The notes under the pieces: model-generated
The model's database searches: none
What the model was told of the DNA's origin: nothing
What the model saw: only the letters and a program-made list of their open reading frames with translations
Position numbers and translations under genes: made by a program
Shown here: positions 24,216-39,076 of the stretch, one piece after another
How positions within the stretch are numbered: position 1 is the stretch's first letter
Layout: each line of letters begins with the position of its first letter
NCBI GenBank assembly: GCA_002150815.3
Contig: NDFF03000011.1
Span: 1 to 64,000, forward strand
Origin: Grammothele lineata
Taxonomy: Eukaryota > Basidiomycota > Agaricomycetes > Polyporales > Polyporaceae
Reading direction: 5' to 3'
DNA: 64,000 nt

Positions 24216-24590
24216 TCCGTACAGGGATGGGCCTGATGCACATCAGGTCTTCTAGAGGATGGCGAGGTAAGTCGAAGTCCTCTGGTGTGCATATTCTATA
24301 CCTGACGTCTTAGCTATCAGCTTTCTGTCCATCCTATCCATGACGTTCCCTAGTAATGGGGTATGTTTGTGGTTGACGTTTGTTCATCTCGGAACCGAAG
24401 ACTGCTTGAAAGTTACCATACGGCCCGGACATCAGCGTTCAACCATTGCCCAGGTTCACGATCGACTGTTAGCGAGCAGCTTACGACAGCAGGAAATTCG
24501 GACAGGAGAGCACGAGAGGAGAGGTCGGGCAGAGCATGCAATTACCATGGCTAATATAATACGGATCACCTTCCCCTCTCCACCTCTCCA
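24216..24590. other. Convergent 3' spacer
   Basis: About 375 bases between the stop codons of the SDHAF1-like and uL29m genes. It must hold both 3' untranslated regions. No gene or repeat is seen. Confidence 0.5.
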
Positions 24591-25596
24591 TCACCGCTTG
24601 ACGACCTCGGGCGCGGGCGCAGCCTCGAATATCGACTTCACGGCGACATCCTTGGGCGACGGGACCCGCTTCGCCTCCTTCTCTGCCTGGAGAGCCTCCT
24701 CGAGCGCACGCGCCTCCTCCGCGGCAGCTGCCTGTTCCGCTGCCTGTGCTGCCATCTCCGCCTGGCGCGCCTGGTTCATCCGCTCCAGCTTGGCGTTGTC
24801 GTTGTGGATTTTGACGGCGCCCTCGTACGCCAGTCGCCGCTCGTTGATGACGTACTTGATTCGCGCCATAGTTTTCCGGCACTAGATTGAGCAAGGGGTG
24901 ATGGAGTGTCAGCGAACGCGGAAGGCATGAAAAGAGGATAATGAGGGAAAGTGGAAGTGGGAGCGAAGAGCACCGCGAACTTGCACCTATCTCGGCCGGC
25001 ACGCATACATAGGGTGAGGAGATATGTAACGGCGAAGAGACGCACCCGGTATGACTTCGCCCAGAGCGCAAGTGTCTGCTCGTTCGCACCAATTCGACGC
25101 GCCTCTGCCTGTTGTGTGGCGAGCAGGTTGCGCTCGCGGAGCACAACGTACCACAGTGTGTGCAAGTCCTTGAAGCTCTTCCGTCTTAGCTCCGCTGCCG
25201 TCCAGGCACGACCTGATCGCCGAAACACAGCAGTCACGGTGGAATTTCAGTCAATAGAGAGAGAAGAGAGGAAGCAACGAAGTCAGTTCCTCGGAATATT
25301 GTCAGAGATCGCAAGTAAGGCATACCGGTCTTGTCGGTCATGGGGTCCGCGTGCTCCACCGTCTCGTACGAGATCACCCCTTCTTTGTCCTTCTTTTGGC
25401 GGAAGAAGGCATACAGACCGTGGTTTGGGTTGACCTTGATGCCCAAGTGGGGACGCAGGGCACCAGGCTTCGCGCCTGCTTTCGAGGCAACAGTCGTGCT
25501 GGCGGTCGGCGCGGGGACCTCCGTTGCTAGTCTGCGTGCATGGCAGGAGACAGAGAAAGCGGAGCGCGTCGCCCTGGACGACAGCGCTGAGAGCAT
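24591..25596 (-). CDS. Mitochondrial large-subunit ribosomal protein uL29m (MRP-L47 family)
   Basis: Structural protein of the mitochondrial 54S ribosomal subunit, near the exit tunnel. ATG 25594-25596 opens a presequence ([23 protein letters not shown]). [19 protein letters not shown] and [17 protein letters not shown] follow. The L29 core reads [20 protein letters not shown] then [20 protein letters not shown]. The last exon has [20 protein letters not shown] and an Ala/Glu-rich coiled-coil-like tail ending VVKR at 24591. At least two introns interrupt it. The gene lies tail to tail with the SDHAF1-like gene and belongs to a run of mitochondrial genes. Confidence 0.93.
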
Positions 25597-25911
25597 TTTG
25601 GTGACACCACTGAGGGAGAGAGACGAGGTGCTAGGATACGCAGGATACGAGAGTAGCTTTGAGAGGCAGGGCGTCTCTGCTGGTGTCGCGTCAATGGCAT
25701 CACATGACCATGAAAATGCGCCGAAATTGAGACTATATATCCCCCGGAACCTCTCGCGGCAACAGCTAGTTAGTGTAAGGAGCGAGAGTGGGAACGTAGA
25801 TATAGCATATCATTACACTGGTGTAGTAGCGTTTAGTCTGGGGATAGAGGCACAGTACAGTAACAAACAGGTCGGGAGGTCAGCACAGGCATTGACAAGC
25901 ACAACCATCTT
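25597..25911. other. Upstream region of uL29m and 3' side of nse2
   Basis: About 315 bases. They hold the uL29m promoter and the 3' untranslated region of the next minus-strand gene. No gene or repeat is seen. Confidence 0.45.
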
Positions 25912-27202
25912 CTACTCGATAATTTCCTCGTCGTCGTCATCGTCATCGTCCTCTTCTCTTTCGCGCTCGCGGCGGGCAGCGTTTGAAGCACGCTTCCCAA
26001 GATCCTTGTCTTGCTCCAAGCTGGACAGGGTGATCTGCTGATGACAACCGGTGGCAGGGCATTCTCTGGTCCGGGAACCCTGCATGTATTCACGTATAGA
26101 AGCAGCATCGTAAGAATGGCCGCAAAGTTTTCTGGGACTGGGATTAGTAGAATTCGACAGGAGAACAATAGGCTGCGTACGATGTGAGCGGGTCCTCGAG
26201 ATATTTGAGACTGAGTGGGCATTTGTAGTCTTGCGTGATGCCACCGATTTGGATATCGTCGTCGTCGTCGCTTACATCGCCCTCCTCTGAGAAAGCAGTT
26301 AGTCAAAGAAGAGAAACGAAGTGACCAGAGCGTACCTCGAGGGATCAGATCTTCTAGAGGGGGCATAGCAGTATCGGGGTGTCGGACCTCCTGTAACAGA
26401 TGCACATGAGCAAGTATCCGGACGGCGTGATTGAGGTCATACGTAGATAGACTGCTTGAATTTATGGTACTTCGGGTCCTTGGCATACTTCTGCCTCGTA
26501 GTCTTCTTCTCATACGCGGTCAACCGACCCTTGGTGTCGTTCTCATACGCCTCTTGTACGCCAACCTGCCCTCCATGAGCGTTTCGGGACACCAATATCT
26601 TTAATAACACATACGATCTCTTGGCCTCCTGAGAGCTTTTGATAGATATCGTTCAAGGCCAGTTCGCGCGCCGAGATCTTCGCTTCCGTGTCCAACAATT
26701 CGCGCATGAGGCGGTCGATACTCTCCAAAGCCTGCTCATAACTCAACGGGGATTTCGGAGAAACATCTTGCAGGTGCCCACGCACTTTCTCTCCCTTCTC
26801 GTTCTCAACATTTTCTGCTACGGAAGAGGCTACTTCCGTCAAAAAGTTGTATCCAGGCTTGTGGACGTTCTCGCGCATCTGACGCCAATCGTCCAGGATG
26901 CCTTGAAGCTTCTTTGCCTGTGCGCGGCCGACGGGTTGAGGATCGATATGGGGTGGTGGGATATCCTCGTGTTCCTCCGCTCCCACATCTCCATCTGAAT
27001 CGTCCTGCTGAGTGCGCTTCTTTTTCCCTTTCTTGCTCCTGCGCGGCTGCAGATCTTCCTCTTCGTCCATCTCGACGTCCTCTTCTTCAGCGCGGCGGCG
27101 GGAGCTCATGGCAGCTTGGCTCGGACCGTCCTCTTCGATGTCAGACGAAACCGCCCGGCGGTGGCGTTTGTTGTACGTGCGAGAAGAAGAGGCGACGGGC
27201 AT
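25912..27202 (-). CDS. nse2: SUMO E3 ligase Nse2/Mms21 (SMC5/6 complex)
   Basis: SP-RING SUMO ligase subunit of the nuclear SMC5-SMC6 complex, acting in recombination and replication-fork repair. An acidic, Lys/Arg-rich N-terminus precedes a helical region that should dock on Smc5 (ILDDWRQMRENVHKPGYNFL, then LESIDRLMRELLDTEAKISA). After short introns come VQEAYENDTKGRLTAYEKK and PPLEDLIPRE. The zf-Nse domain has YKCPLSLKYLEDPLTSKLCG, CGHSYDAASIREYM and RECPATGCHQQITLSSLEQD, with the expected Cys/His zinc ligands. The tail is a run of Asp/Glu ending EEIIE. I chose ATG 27200-27202 (MPVASSSRTYNKRHRR); an ATG at 27329-27331 in the same frame would add 43 residues. It diverges from the uS12m gene across 227 bases. 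Confidence 0.92.
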
Positions 27203-27429
27203 ACTGGCCGGCGACTTGCAAGACTCGAGTGGCTGGGGCGGAGACAATACGCGATTGTCGCGGGCGGAGGCAAGCCTGAGGGCCCGGGCCAGGACGCGTC
27301 TCACCGCGACAGGCGCACGCTCGTGACCCACTTCAGGGCCGGGCGCACCGCGACTCGCTGGCCACCAGACTGTTCACGACTCAGTTCAGTGCTGCTGTTG
27401 TCGGCGAAGTCCATTCCTACCTCGCCGCC

Positions 27430-28092
27430 ATGCTCTCTGCGCTGCGTCTGACGGCGCAACTCGCCAGGCCATGCGCCAGGCAATGGTCTGCGCCGTCTTT
27501 TGCTCACCGGGTTGTTGGCCCTGGTCTCGCACGCCCGGCCGCTCTGCCTTCCTCTTCGTTGCTCTCACTTGCCCGGGCCTTCCACGCTTCGCCGCCCGCT
27601 GCGAGGACACTGAATCAGGCCACCCGCCGGAAACCTCAAAAGAAGAAGACTAGGACGTCCAGGTCACCGCTCCTGGAGGGTAACACGCACAAGAAGGGCG
27701 TCATCAGCCAGGTCTTCATCGCAAAGCCGAAGAAGCCTAACTCAGCTAAGCGCAAGGTCGCGAGGGTCAAGCTCTCCACCGGCAAGACTGTGCAGGCATA
27801 TGTGCCGGGAGAGGGCCACAACCTGCAGGACCATAGTGTCGTGCTAATCAGGGGTGGCCGTGCGCAGGATTTGCCTGGTGTCCGGTGTGTTGGCCTGCTG
27901 CATCGCATTTTCTCCATGTCCCAATTCATTGTGCTGCCTAGATACAAGGTCGTTCGTGGGACACTTGACTTCAGTGGTGTAGTGGGCAGAGTAACGGCGC
28001 GAAGCAAGTATGGCGGTACGTCGTCAGAGCAACGTTCCGTCTCTGTCGTTTGTCTGAAGATTTTGCCAGTAAAACGTCCCAAGACGCAGTGA
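27430..28092 (+). CDS. Mitochondrial small-subunit ribosomal protein uS12m
   Basis: Decoding-site protein of the mitochondrial small ribosomal subunit. The long presequence is rich in Arg/Ala/Leu ([18 protein letters not shown], later [16 protein letters not shown]). The S12 core is unmistakable: [58 protein letters not shown] and [20 protein letters not shown], then [10 protein letters not shown]. Two introns are needed, one inside PGV-RYK (about 27885-27942) and one before VKRPKTQ. The stop is at 28090-28092. S12 sits next to the codon-anticodon helix in all ribosomes. It shares a 227-base divergent promoter with nse2 and ends 240 bases from the Spo71-like gene, tail to tail. Confidence 0.96.
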   Translation: MLSALRLTAQLARPCARQWSAPSFAHRVVGPGLARPAALPSSSLLSLARAFHASPPAARTLNQATRRKPQKKKTRTSRSPLLEGNTHKKGVISQVFIAKPKKPNSAKRKVARVKLSTGKTVQAYVPGEGHNLQDHSVVLIRGGRAQDLPGVRCVGLLHRIFSMSQFIVLPRYKVVRGTLDFSGVVGRVTARSKYGGTSSEQRSVSVVCLKILPVKRPKTQ

Positions 28093-28332
28093 TCACCATG
28101 TCGCTGCCTCATACCGTTCCACGTAGTTTTCATTATCTCCTACATTACGCGAGAATATCATTAACGCACTAGACAAGGGTATACTAAGCCTGACCGTCCG
28201 AAACCGAAACCCGAAGCAAGATATGGGGTATATACCAGAATAATTGAAGCAGAGAGCACTGTCCCCAACATCCGCATAGTAATGTGGATCCCTACCCGCA
28301 GCGAACCAGCCAAGCCCCACTCATGAAATCAA

Positions 28333-31300
28333 TCATGTTTTGAGCAGTTGCCCTGCCTCCCTCACCGCGTCCTCTCTTGCTCTCGACGCCCGCACGATCT
28401 TCTCAATCTCAACGTTGAGTGCCCACACCCATGTGTCCCTCTCTAACTTGCTCCTCGTTCTGAACACCGCGATCTTCCTCTTCGCGTTCAGGGGCGGGAC
28501 GTCGGTGATGCCCCCCGCGCCCGCAGTGCGCCGCACACCCCCAGGCGCGCCACGGACCTTGCGGTACCAGAGCACGAACAGCGTGTCCTCCTCGCCGTCG
28601 TCCGTCTCTAGTCCGTCCTGGTAGCGCCGCGCAACGGGTGGCGCGTTCGCGTCATACTGGCCTTCGGGCAGGTACTGCGCCGCGAAGTAGCCGGAGCAAA
28701 CGTACGCGTCGAGGAGTGGTAGGACTAGTTCCTTGCTATGGTGCAACGAGCTCCGGCCTGTGATATGAAATTGCACGAGGTGGCCAGAGATGAGCACCAG
28801 CTGGATATGCCTAGTCAGGCGGAGGCAAAATTATGAGTGAAGTGATTGTGATATTGCGCGAGGACAACGAAAGGCTCACTTGTACTGGCCGTAGAAACCC
28901 TTTCGGCCATACAGCCTTCCGCACTTCAGGATCGGCCGGCAACCCTCGATCACGCACCAGTTGTAGAAGAATGACAGGTCGGGTAGTGCAGCATCGCGAT
29001 CGGGTGGGGGCTCATGCGGCATGTCGTGCTCCCTTTCGTGTGCATGTTCGTCCCGCGGCCGGTGCGGCGTGATGCGTTCGCGTCCAGTAGCTGTGTGCGC
29101 AATATCCATCTCAAGCCTCGCGTCCGCCTGGTGGCGCTTCTTCCAGTATGAGACCAGCGGGCGAAGCCTGACGATCCACTCCAGTGCAGCTGCACACGAG
29201 TAGGTCTAGAAAACTGTCAACGCCAGTGGCGCATGATGTGCATAACGAAAGCCTACCTCATATCTGATGACCCGCCCGGTAGTGAGGACGAGTTCGAACG
29301 ACCGCCGCATCCGTAGACGGATCCTGTCCCTGGATGTAGCAACCGCGCCCTCCCCACCGGCATCTTCCTCGTCGCTCTCACTCCTGTCCACTGCTTCCCA
29401 GAAGCCCGCTGAGTCTTCCCAGTCGTTCGATGAGCTGGGGCTGACCTCCGCTCGGGGCTGAGCGAGCATCTGAAAAGCGCGGCGCACGGCCACGATGTTC
29501 CGCAAGTCCGATACGCCGGTCGCTTCGAGAATCTGCATACGCCCACGCCGCACCTCTGCCCTATGTCGCGTGTCGGCAGAATGAGCAAGACTGGACACAC
29601 TGACAACGCTCGGGTTCGTCATGTGTGGGTCAACGGGTGCACCAGGAGGGGCGGGCTGGTGAGCATGCGCGGGTGCTAGAGAGAAGAGGTAACCGTCATG
29701 TGTGACGAGGTAGAGTGATTGTTTAACCTGCGAGTTGGGGCGGATGCGGTCCACGTAGCCTTCCACTCCCGGCGGTTCGTCAAGACGTGTCCTGTCCTTG
29801 GTGTGCATGCGCGTCGGCTGGTGGCGCTTCCGGTGGAACTCAAGGTGCGCGGGTTTGTCCCCCTGCCTGAGGGCGAGCCCACACAGGACGGCCCACTTGC
29901 GCGTCCTGCCCAGTACGTCGTCCTCTTTCCAAACCCAATCGAGGTTGGTGTCGTGTCTCCATGCGATCTCGAACTGGGCACCCTCTTTCTCCTCGCTTTC
30001 CATGAGAGTGCGGTACTCCGGGGCTCGGCGAAGGTACTTCTCGCACAGCTTGATGATGTTGTCCTTCTGGAATACGTCATACGCGGCGTCAATATCTGCG
30101 GTGTCTGAGCCGGGCACATCAACCTTAATGCGAGTATCCAGAGCGGCCGTACGAAGTTCAATGTAGGGAGGAAGTTGCCCGCCCAGATGGCGCCTAACGA
30201 AGAGTAAGTAGAGAATCCATTAGAGAACACAAAACAGTACTTGCCACAACTGCCATAGCCAGTCGACGGCCCGAGTGCGACTCTTCAGTTTAAAGACAAA
30301 TATATTCGTCCCTCTTGAGCTCCTGAAGAGATGTCGCTTAGAGTCGCTTTTCAGAGGTGTCGGGGGACAGCTGACACAGAACGTAAGGTCGATAAATGAA
30401 TATAGTGATAGGCGTGTTGTTGAAGAACCGAGGGGAACGACATATGCCAGGCGTTTGGTACCGACGAACCACTCCTTTCCAGGCGTAATCTAGCGTGCGG
30501 TCGAATGAGTTAGCGCAGATGCAGGAGTACGAGGAAATCAACCCACGTGGTCTTTGTACAGCTCCAACCTATCCTTTCGCCAGGCGACCATGTACTCCCG
30601 CCACCCCTCATTATCGAGATGACGAGTAGTCCGGTTTTGCCGCTCGTCGAAGGTGGCCGAAACTGCATCCTCGGTGTACGAGACGCGGACTAACATACGG
30701 TCTGCGATAGATTAGCTGGGCGAAAATAAGCTTCCTGTAAATGTGGCGCACCTCTCATGACGACATTTCCCCACTTGACGGTAGCTTCGCTAGTGGTCTG
30801 TTCGACCGCACCAGCACTCGTACTCTTGACCGCGCTTCCGGTACGAGCGAGGACTTCGCGAGGAGGAGCGGGAGGTGACTCGTAGCGAACATGGATATCC
30901 TTGCCTTTCCCTTTTCCACGCTTAGGCTCATCAGGAGAGGTTGTTATGTCCAAGATACCATTGAGTTGGGCTTCAGAGCTAGGTTTGACAGGAGCGTCCA
31001 ATCGTCCTGGCTCTGCGGTCGGAAGGGCGGACGCGACAGACTGCCGAGGATCCGAGCTAACAAGAAGGGCCGTTGAGGAGTTGGCACTATGAGGGTTTAA
31101 CGTATCGACTTCGCGGGATACGTTCGGGGTCATGGGAGGGGGACCGCCAGCGGGAAGATGGGTCTTCGCCGTTACGAACGTCTCGGCTGTAGACGGTGCC
31201 ACAACACTTACAGGCGGCATGTAAACCTTAGAAGTAGACAGGCCTGCATCAGAGACTGTCAATGGTTGAGCTTCCGAGGGAGAGGAGTCCGGTAGATTCT

Positions 31301-31778
31301 CGTCCAAGACGTCCACACCGAGGAATACACCAACGTCAAAAGAGGAACCAATCCACTTTTGCCCTCCTGTAGTTCCCTGGCGTTGCTGTTTGTGTATTCG
31401 GCCCCAATCGCTCTCCCGCCATCGTCTCCGCATCTCGGCCCTAACACTCTTCTGCTGATTGTCGCCCCAGTTTTCACGCTGACCGCCGTGCCTTAGGAAG
31501 AACTCCAGTGCGTGGCGGTGGATAACGTCCGAGAGACTGCTAGAATCGGAATCGTCGCTGCTACTGCTGCTAGAAGACTCATTTTCCCGCTCTCGAGTCC
31601 TAAAGAAACGTTTCTTGCGTCTTGGCTTTCGAGGCCGTTCGACCGGCTGTAGGGCGGAGGCTGGCATGGGGCCGATGAACCGACGGCGATACCTATGGAC
31701 GTCATCCTTCTTCACGACGTCGAGCGACGAAGAAAGTCCGATAGGAGGTGCTGGTGCCAGTGAGCGTGGAGACGCCAT
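28333..31778 (-). CDS. Spo71-like protein with PH domains
   Basis: Homologue of the yeast Spo71 / fission yeast Mug56 family, pleckstrin-homology proteins that help extend the prospore membrane in meiosis; the basidiomycete role is unknown. The first exon from ATG 31776-31778 is basic and Ser-rich (RRRFIGPMPASALQPVERPR, then a Ser/Asp run). ALEFFLRHGGQRENWGDNQQ and RWRESDWGRI follow. A PH-like part spans SYTEDAVSATFDERQNRTTR to YIELRTAALDTRIKVDVPG, with WREYMVAWRKDRLELYKDH between. The middle holds VFQKDNIIKLCEKYLRRAPE and YEDIEIAW-type charged stretches, and the C-terminal PH-like part ends RDTWVWALNVEIEKIVRASR and GQLLKT. About six introns occur. The family call rests on overall order of these blocks and is fairly firm; the meiotic role here is inference. 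Confidence 0.8.
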
Positions 31779-32095
31779 TGGCTGGGGGAGGCGGTGAGGA
31801 GAGGGGGAGGAAGGGGACGGAGCGTGTCCAGGCGGGCACCCTGTGAGCCTGAAGCGGTGGGTATGACGTTGTGGGGAAGATGCTATATAGACGCCGGGAA
31901 ATTAAGCATGTTCCTTCGCTTCCCGATGAGGCAAATCCCGACGCCTTCCCCGAATCCGGTCCGAGCCACGAGTCCACTACTGGGAGATACTTGACGCGCC
32001 CCCCCCCCCCTCAAACTTGTCGCGATCACTGTCCTTCTCCCAGCCAATCTGAGCGGCAAGGGCAAACAACGCCTTCTTCGAGCACGTAGCCACTG
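31779..32095. promoter_or_regulatory. Bidirectional promoter region, Spo71-like / tubulin cofactor D
   Basis: 317 bases between divergent ATGs. It contains a run of twelve C at 31999-32010 and a CTATATAG string near 31883 that could act as a TATA element for either strand. Confidence 0.45.
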
Positions 32096-35000
32096 ATGGA
32101 AACTGACCCCGCAGATGGATTCAGGGTCTATGCTCGTTTCGAAAACAAGGACGACTTCGTCGCGCTCCGCGACGAAATCTTGGCTGTTGACTTATACAGC
32201 GAACCATCTCAGGATACATCCAGAGTGGAACGACAAAGCTTTCAAAAGATATCCAACATCGTGAGCCCGAAGCCTGTTCTACTGGGCATCGCTGACCCAG
32301 TATACTAGTTCAACTCTTATCAGGAACAATCCTACCTCTGGGATCCGTACCTTGAGGACCTGGTCGCGCCGGTCGTTGAGAAACTAAAGAAACATGCGAA
32401 AGAGTTTGTCGACAACCCGACCATCAAAGTCTCTGCCAAGAGGCTTGACATGCTCGCCTCGCTTCTTTACAACTTCATCAAGTTTCGAGGGTATAAGACG
32501 ATCAGTTAGCAACACCCATCTTCTTTCGACGACCAAGTCACAGACTTACTCGTATTCAGCCAGGTTCTTCCCTCACGAGATAGCCGACCTCACTATCACG
32601 CTCGATTATACGACTTCTCCCAATACACCTGCGAAAATCAATTGGGAATGGGCTTTGCGCTACACTCTACTACTATGGCTATCTCTTGTTTGCATGATTC
32701 CGTTTGATTTGGAGCAGTTTGACGAAGACGGTAGAAAAGGAGAGACCGCATTACGCGTCGAGAATGTCGGCAAGTCTTTCCTTGGCAACGCGGGCTTGGA
32801 TCGTGAGGGTGCGGCGATTCTCCTCTCGCGCTTCTACATGAGGTGATTGAGCTGCTCGATCTATTGTTGTGCCCATCTGATATGACCTAAGGAAAGATAC
32901 AGCAGTGAGGTTCCCGGATTTCCTAGTGTGGGCCACGGACACTGTTAGCCAAACGCTAGATCCATTTCTTGTACGTCAAGCTCAATCCCCCCTCCCCCCG
33001 GGCCGTCAGAAGGAAGGATCTCACAGCCGCTCTGTTTAGGCAATGGGCATCCTGCGTGTCTTGTGCGAAGTCACCGCGCTAGGATCTGCCGAACAAGTTC
33101 AAGAACTCAAGGAGCAGTTGCTTCAATTCTGTCAAACGCTGGCAAATAACAAGAGCCTCACGGGAAACACTCTCATTCGCAAGTTCCACACCAAGCTCGT
33201 CTCTCGAATTGTCATCCGCCTTCTTCCTGCGAAAACGAGGAGGCTTCGCGCAAAGGGTGAGATATCTCTGTCCTCTCGAAGTATGTGTACCTATTTCGTT
33301 TAGGACGCGCTCTCGCCGAGGATGGCGCCTCGATTGCCCAAAGCAGCACCGATGATGACATCGACGTTCCCGAAGAAGTCGAGGGGGCGCTTGAAAACCT
33401 CTTCAAAGCTCTCCGTGACAAAGACACAATCGTGCGTTACTCCGCGGCCAAGGGCGTCGCCCGCATCTCGGAGCGTCTCCCCGCCGATTTCGCGGAACAG
33501 GTTCTCGAGCAGATCTTACACCTGTTCAATATCCACTCGATTGCCGTCGCCAGTCTCTATGACATGCCGAGCGTTGCGGAAGGGACGTGGCATGGCGCGT
33601 GCCTAGCGTGTGCCGAGATGGCACGGAGAGGCCTCATACCGGACGAACGACTGGCCGAGCTGGTCGGATGGCTAAACAAGGTATGATACCATACCGCGAG
33701 CATAAACGATCGCGCCAACCTCCCCTTAGGCTTTGTACTTCGACATTAGGAAGGGCGCCCATTCTATCGGTTCCAACGTGAGGGACGCGACGTCCTACGT
33801 CCTCTGGTCACTAGCAAGAGCGCAGAGTGTCGATGCGTTGCGCCCCCATGCTTTGGAGCTAGCCAGGCGTTTGGTCACAGTCTCGTTATTCGACCGTGAA
33901 GTCCACATCCGACGGGCAGCGAGTGCTGCTTTCCAAGAATACGTAGGCAGAACAGTGAGTTGATGTCCGATTCCTCTCTGGGGGCAATGACGCGAGATTT
34001 AACTTGCAGAGCTTGTTTCCCCATGGCATTGACGTGCTGCGTAAGACGGATTTCTACGCTGTAGGTGTGCGCAGGAATGCTTTTGTAGTGGCAGCGCCGG
34101 AAGTAGCAGAGTAGGTCTGCTCTCTCTCAGTTCCTCGCTGTTACTAAAGTATCCGCAGGCACGAGATCTATCGAGACTTTCTCGTTGATCATCTCCAATC
34201 CGTCACTCTGCGTCACTGGGATCCAGCGATGAGGCAGATCGGCGCACAGTCCTTGAAGGCTATATGCGAAATTGACCTAGTCAAACTGGGTCCTGACGCT
34301 GCCGGCCGTGCTGTAAGTGCTTTTCACTTACTGATTCACGTCCGCTGACACACGTTAAAGGCTGCACTCCTGAAGATGCCCGATGCGGGTGACATACACG
34401 GTGGCTTGCTCGCGCTCACAGAGCTGGCTACCGCTTTCCGTGACTCGTCCCATAGCGACAAACTTGAAACGGAACGACGCAAGGCCAGTATTGTCTGCCC
34501 CTTGTGCGCGCAACACCTTCTTAAGCTACATCCTGCAGGTGTTCGCTGCGCTTTCGACAGTGCCGCTAGCCACGATCCAATCCACGAGGCAAGATCTCAT
34601 TGCAGCTGCCGCTTGCAACCTCATCGCCGCCGGTATCTCGCACGATGAGACGCAGCACGCGCACACGACGGTCCCACACTGGCGCCAGGTGGTCGACTCC
34701 GGTCTGAAGAGCAAAACCGTCGCTGTTCAGGAGGCCGCGGCCGGTGCGCTTGCTGCCGTAAGCCGGCTGGTGGACTGCTCTGCGGTCCTGCAGCGGCTAG
34801 TGAAGGAGTTCGAGGGTGGCAGTCCACAGATGCAGCAGAGCCTTGCGCGGGTCCTGGGCGTGCTTGATTACGCTGCGCATCCACATGGGGTGCAAGACGC
34901 CGTGCGATGCCTGTTGCGCATGGTGGACAGGAAGGTGGGCCGCGCGCTGCCGTTTCAGACGCAAACTAACCGCCTGCGGTCCGACGGCGATTGGTAGAGC

Positions 35001-36553
35001 GGCACCGGCAGCGCCAACATCGAGGCCCGACGGAACGCCTTCGAGGCAATGCCACTGATCTTGGAGAACGCTTCTAGAGAATTGTCATCGAGTCCGTCCT
35101 TCCGAGTGCGCGCGCTCATCGCCGTCTCTGACGCCCCTCGCCTGTAGATCTGCTATCGGACCTGATTCGCGCGATGACAGACGCGCTCCTCGACGGACTC
35201 ACTGACTACACGAGCGACGAGCGCGGTGACGTCGGCTCCTGGGCACGCATAGCGTGCGTGCGCGGCCTCATGCGTTTCACACAGGCGCTCTTTGCCGGGG
35301 CGAGCGCGCTCCCGGACCGCGCACTCGCGCTCTACTTACCGCCGGATACCTTCCACGACGCGATCGCAGGCATCTTGAAGCAGGGTGTCGAGCGGCTCGA
35401 CAATGTGCGTCAGGTTGCGGGCGAGTGCTTCCGTACGATCTTGGCTCTGCCACTGCCGGAGGTTCCAGACCCGGAACCTTGGGCGGTCCGGGGAAAGGTG
35501 AAGATGAAGGAACTGTTCTTGAGGTACGTCATACCGGCCTATATAGGCCAATGGGTGCTTTGGATGCTGACTGTGATGATTGTAGCGAGACGGTCGGGTG
35601 GAACGAAGGCAGCTGGCTATTCCCGCGGGCTGTGCAAGTCCTGGACATTGAGCGGTACCGTGCACAGGTTCTCGCAGGAATCGTTCTCAGTGCAAGCACA
35701 AAGACTGATAGCACGGTAAGTTGTAGAAATCTGGAAGTACGGATAATCTTCTTATTGGTATTGGCGGCAGCAACGTCCTGTGACATCCGCTCTAGTCAGT
35801 TGGGCGTCGAAGCTACCGGTCGTGATCGAGGAACACGATCGCTATGACCTTCGTAGTCTTTCGCAGGATCTGCTGTCACGAGCGTTGCAAAACACCGCAT
35901 CCAACAACGTAGTGATTCCTGTGCTGCAAACATTCAATATCCTTCTTGAAGCCGACGTCTTTGAAGAACTGCAGCATGTGTCAGAGGGTGTTAAGACGTA
36001 CGTACCGACCCACTTGTCGTCATCATTGCCGTTGATTGGGCTGTAGATTACGTTCCTTGCATGCGCTTGTTACCAACAATGCTTCTCGTTTGAAAAATCC
36101 TCAACGAATTAGCGTGTCCATGAGATGGTAGTCCAAATCCATTGATTCCGTTTACTCCAACTGACGAGCTCTCAGCCTGGTAAACATGGTCCCGCTTTCA
36201 GAACTGCAGAAGGACTGTATAAGAGGACTATCGTCTTACCTTGCCCACCAGTATCCCAGGGTCGGTGCTTCCACTGACTGTCATGCAGCCATCATTCTGA
36301 CTCCTGAACCATAGGTTAGGGCGGATACGGCCGAGTATCTATATACCGTGCTCTCTAGTAAAGACACTGGATTGGAGACGGACGAAGTCGAAGAAATACT
36401 CCTTGAAACCGAATGGTAAGTGATTGGACAATTTCGGGGATTTTTGGAATTGATCATCGGGATCTTCGCAGGTCCTCTGGTAATATGACGATGGCTCAAG
36501 ACGCTACCCAACGTTGTGTGGATCTCTTGCTTTCTGTGGGAGGAGATGTATGA
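32096..36553 (+). CDS. Tubulin-folding cofactor D (TBCD)
   Basis: HEAT-repeat chaperone that captures beta-tubulin and assembles the alpha/beta-tubulin heterodimer with cofactors C and E and Arl2. The first exon METDPADGFRVYARFENKDD joins FNSYQEQSYLWDPYLEDLVA. Family blocks appear in order: ALRYTLLLWLSLVCMIPFDL, KDTIVRYSAAKGVARISERL, ADFAEQVLEQIL, GTWHGACLACAEMARRGLI, ALYFDIRKGAHSIGSNVRDA, HIRRAASAAFQEYVGR and FYAVGVRRNAFVVAAP. Then come LTDYTSDERGDVGSWARIAC and the C-terminal helices, ending LLLSVGGDV at 36551-36553. GSNVRDA and DERGDVGSW are hallmarks of this family. Roughly 15-20 introns interrupt the gene. Internal frames close only at intron positions, so I see no disruption. It is the longest clearly identified gene here. 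Confidence 0.95.
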
Positions 36554-36812
36554 TTGCTGTCTGATAGTCGTTTTTGTGTACGTTTTGTAAATGATGATGG
36601 TCGATGCCTGCCTGAGGACTCCGAGTCTAGCCAGAGAGTGTGTCCCATGGATTTGAAGGCCACATGTCAGGCGCTGCACGTGGGAACATACCTGAAGCGG
36701 TATCTGCGCGTCGTGGGCGCTTGTCGAGTCGAAACTGCTGCAGGGCCGGACGTCACTCTTTCGAGTATACAGAGTTCTGCCCCTTCCCTCCTCTCTCCTC
36801 CACCCCGACGAC

Positions 36813-39076
<2,264 letters not shown>

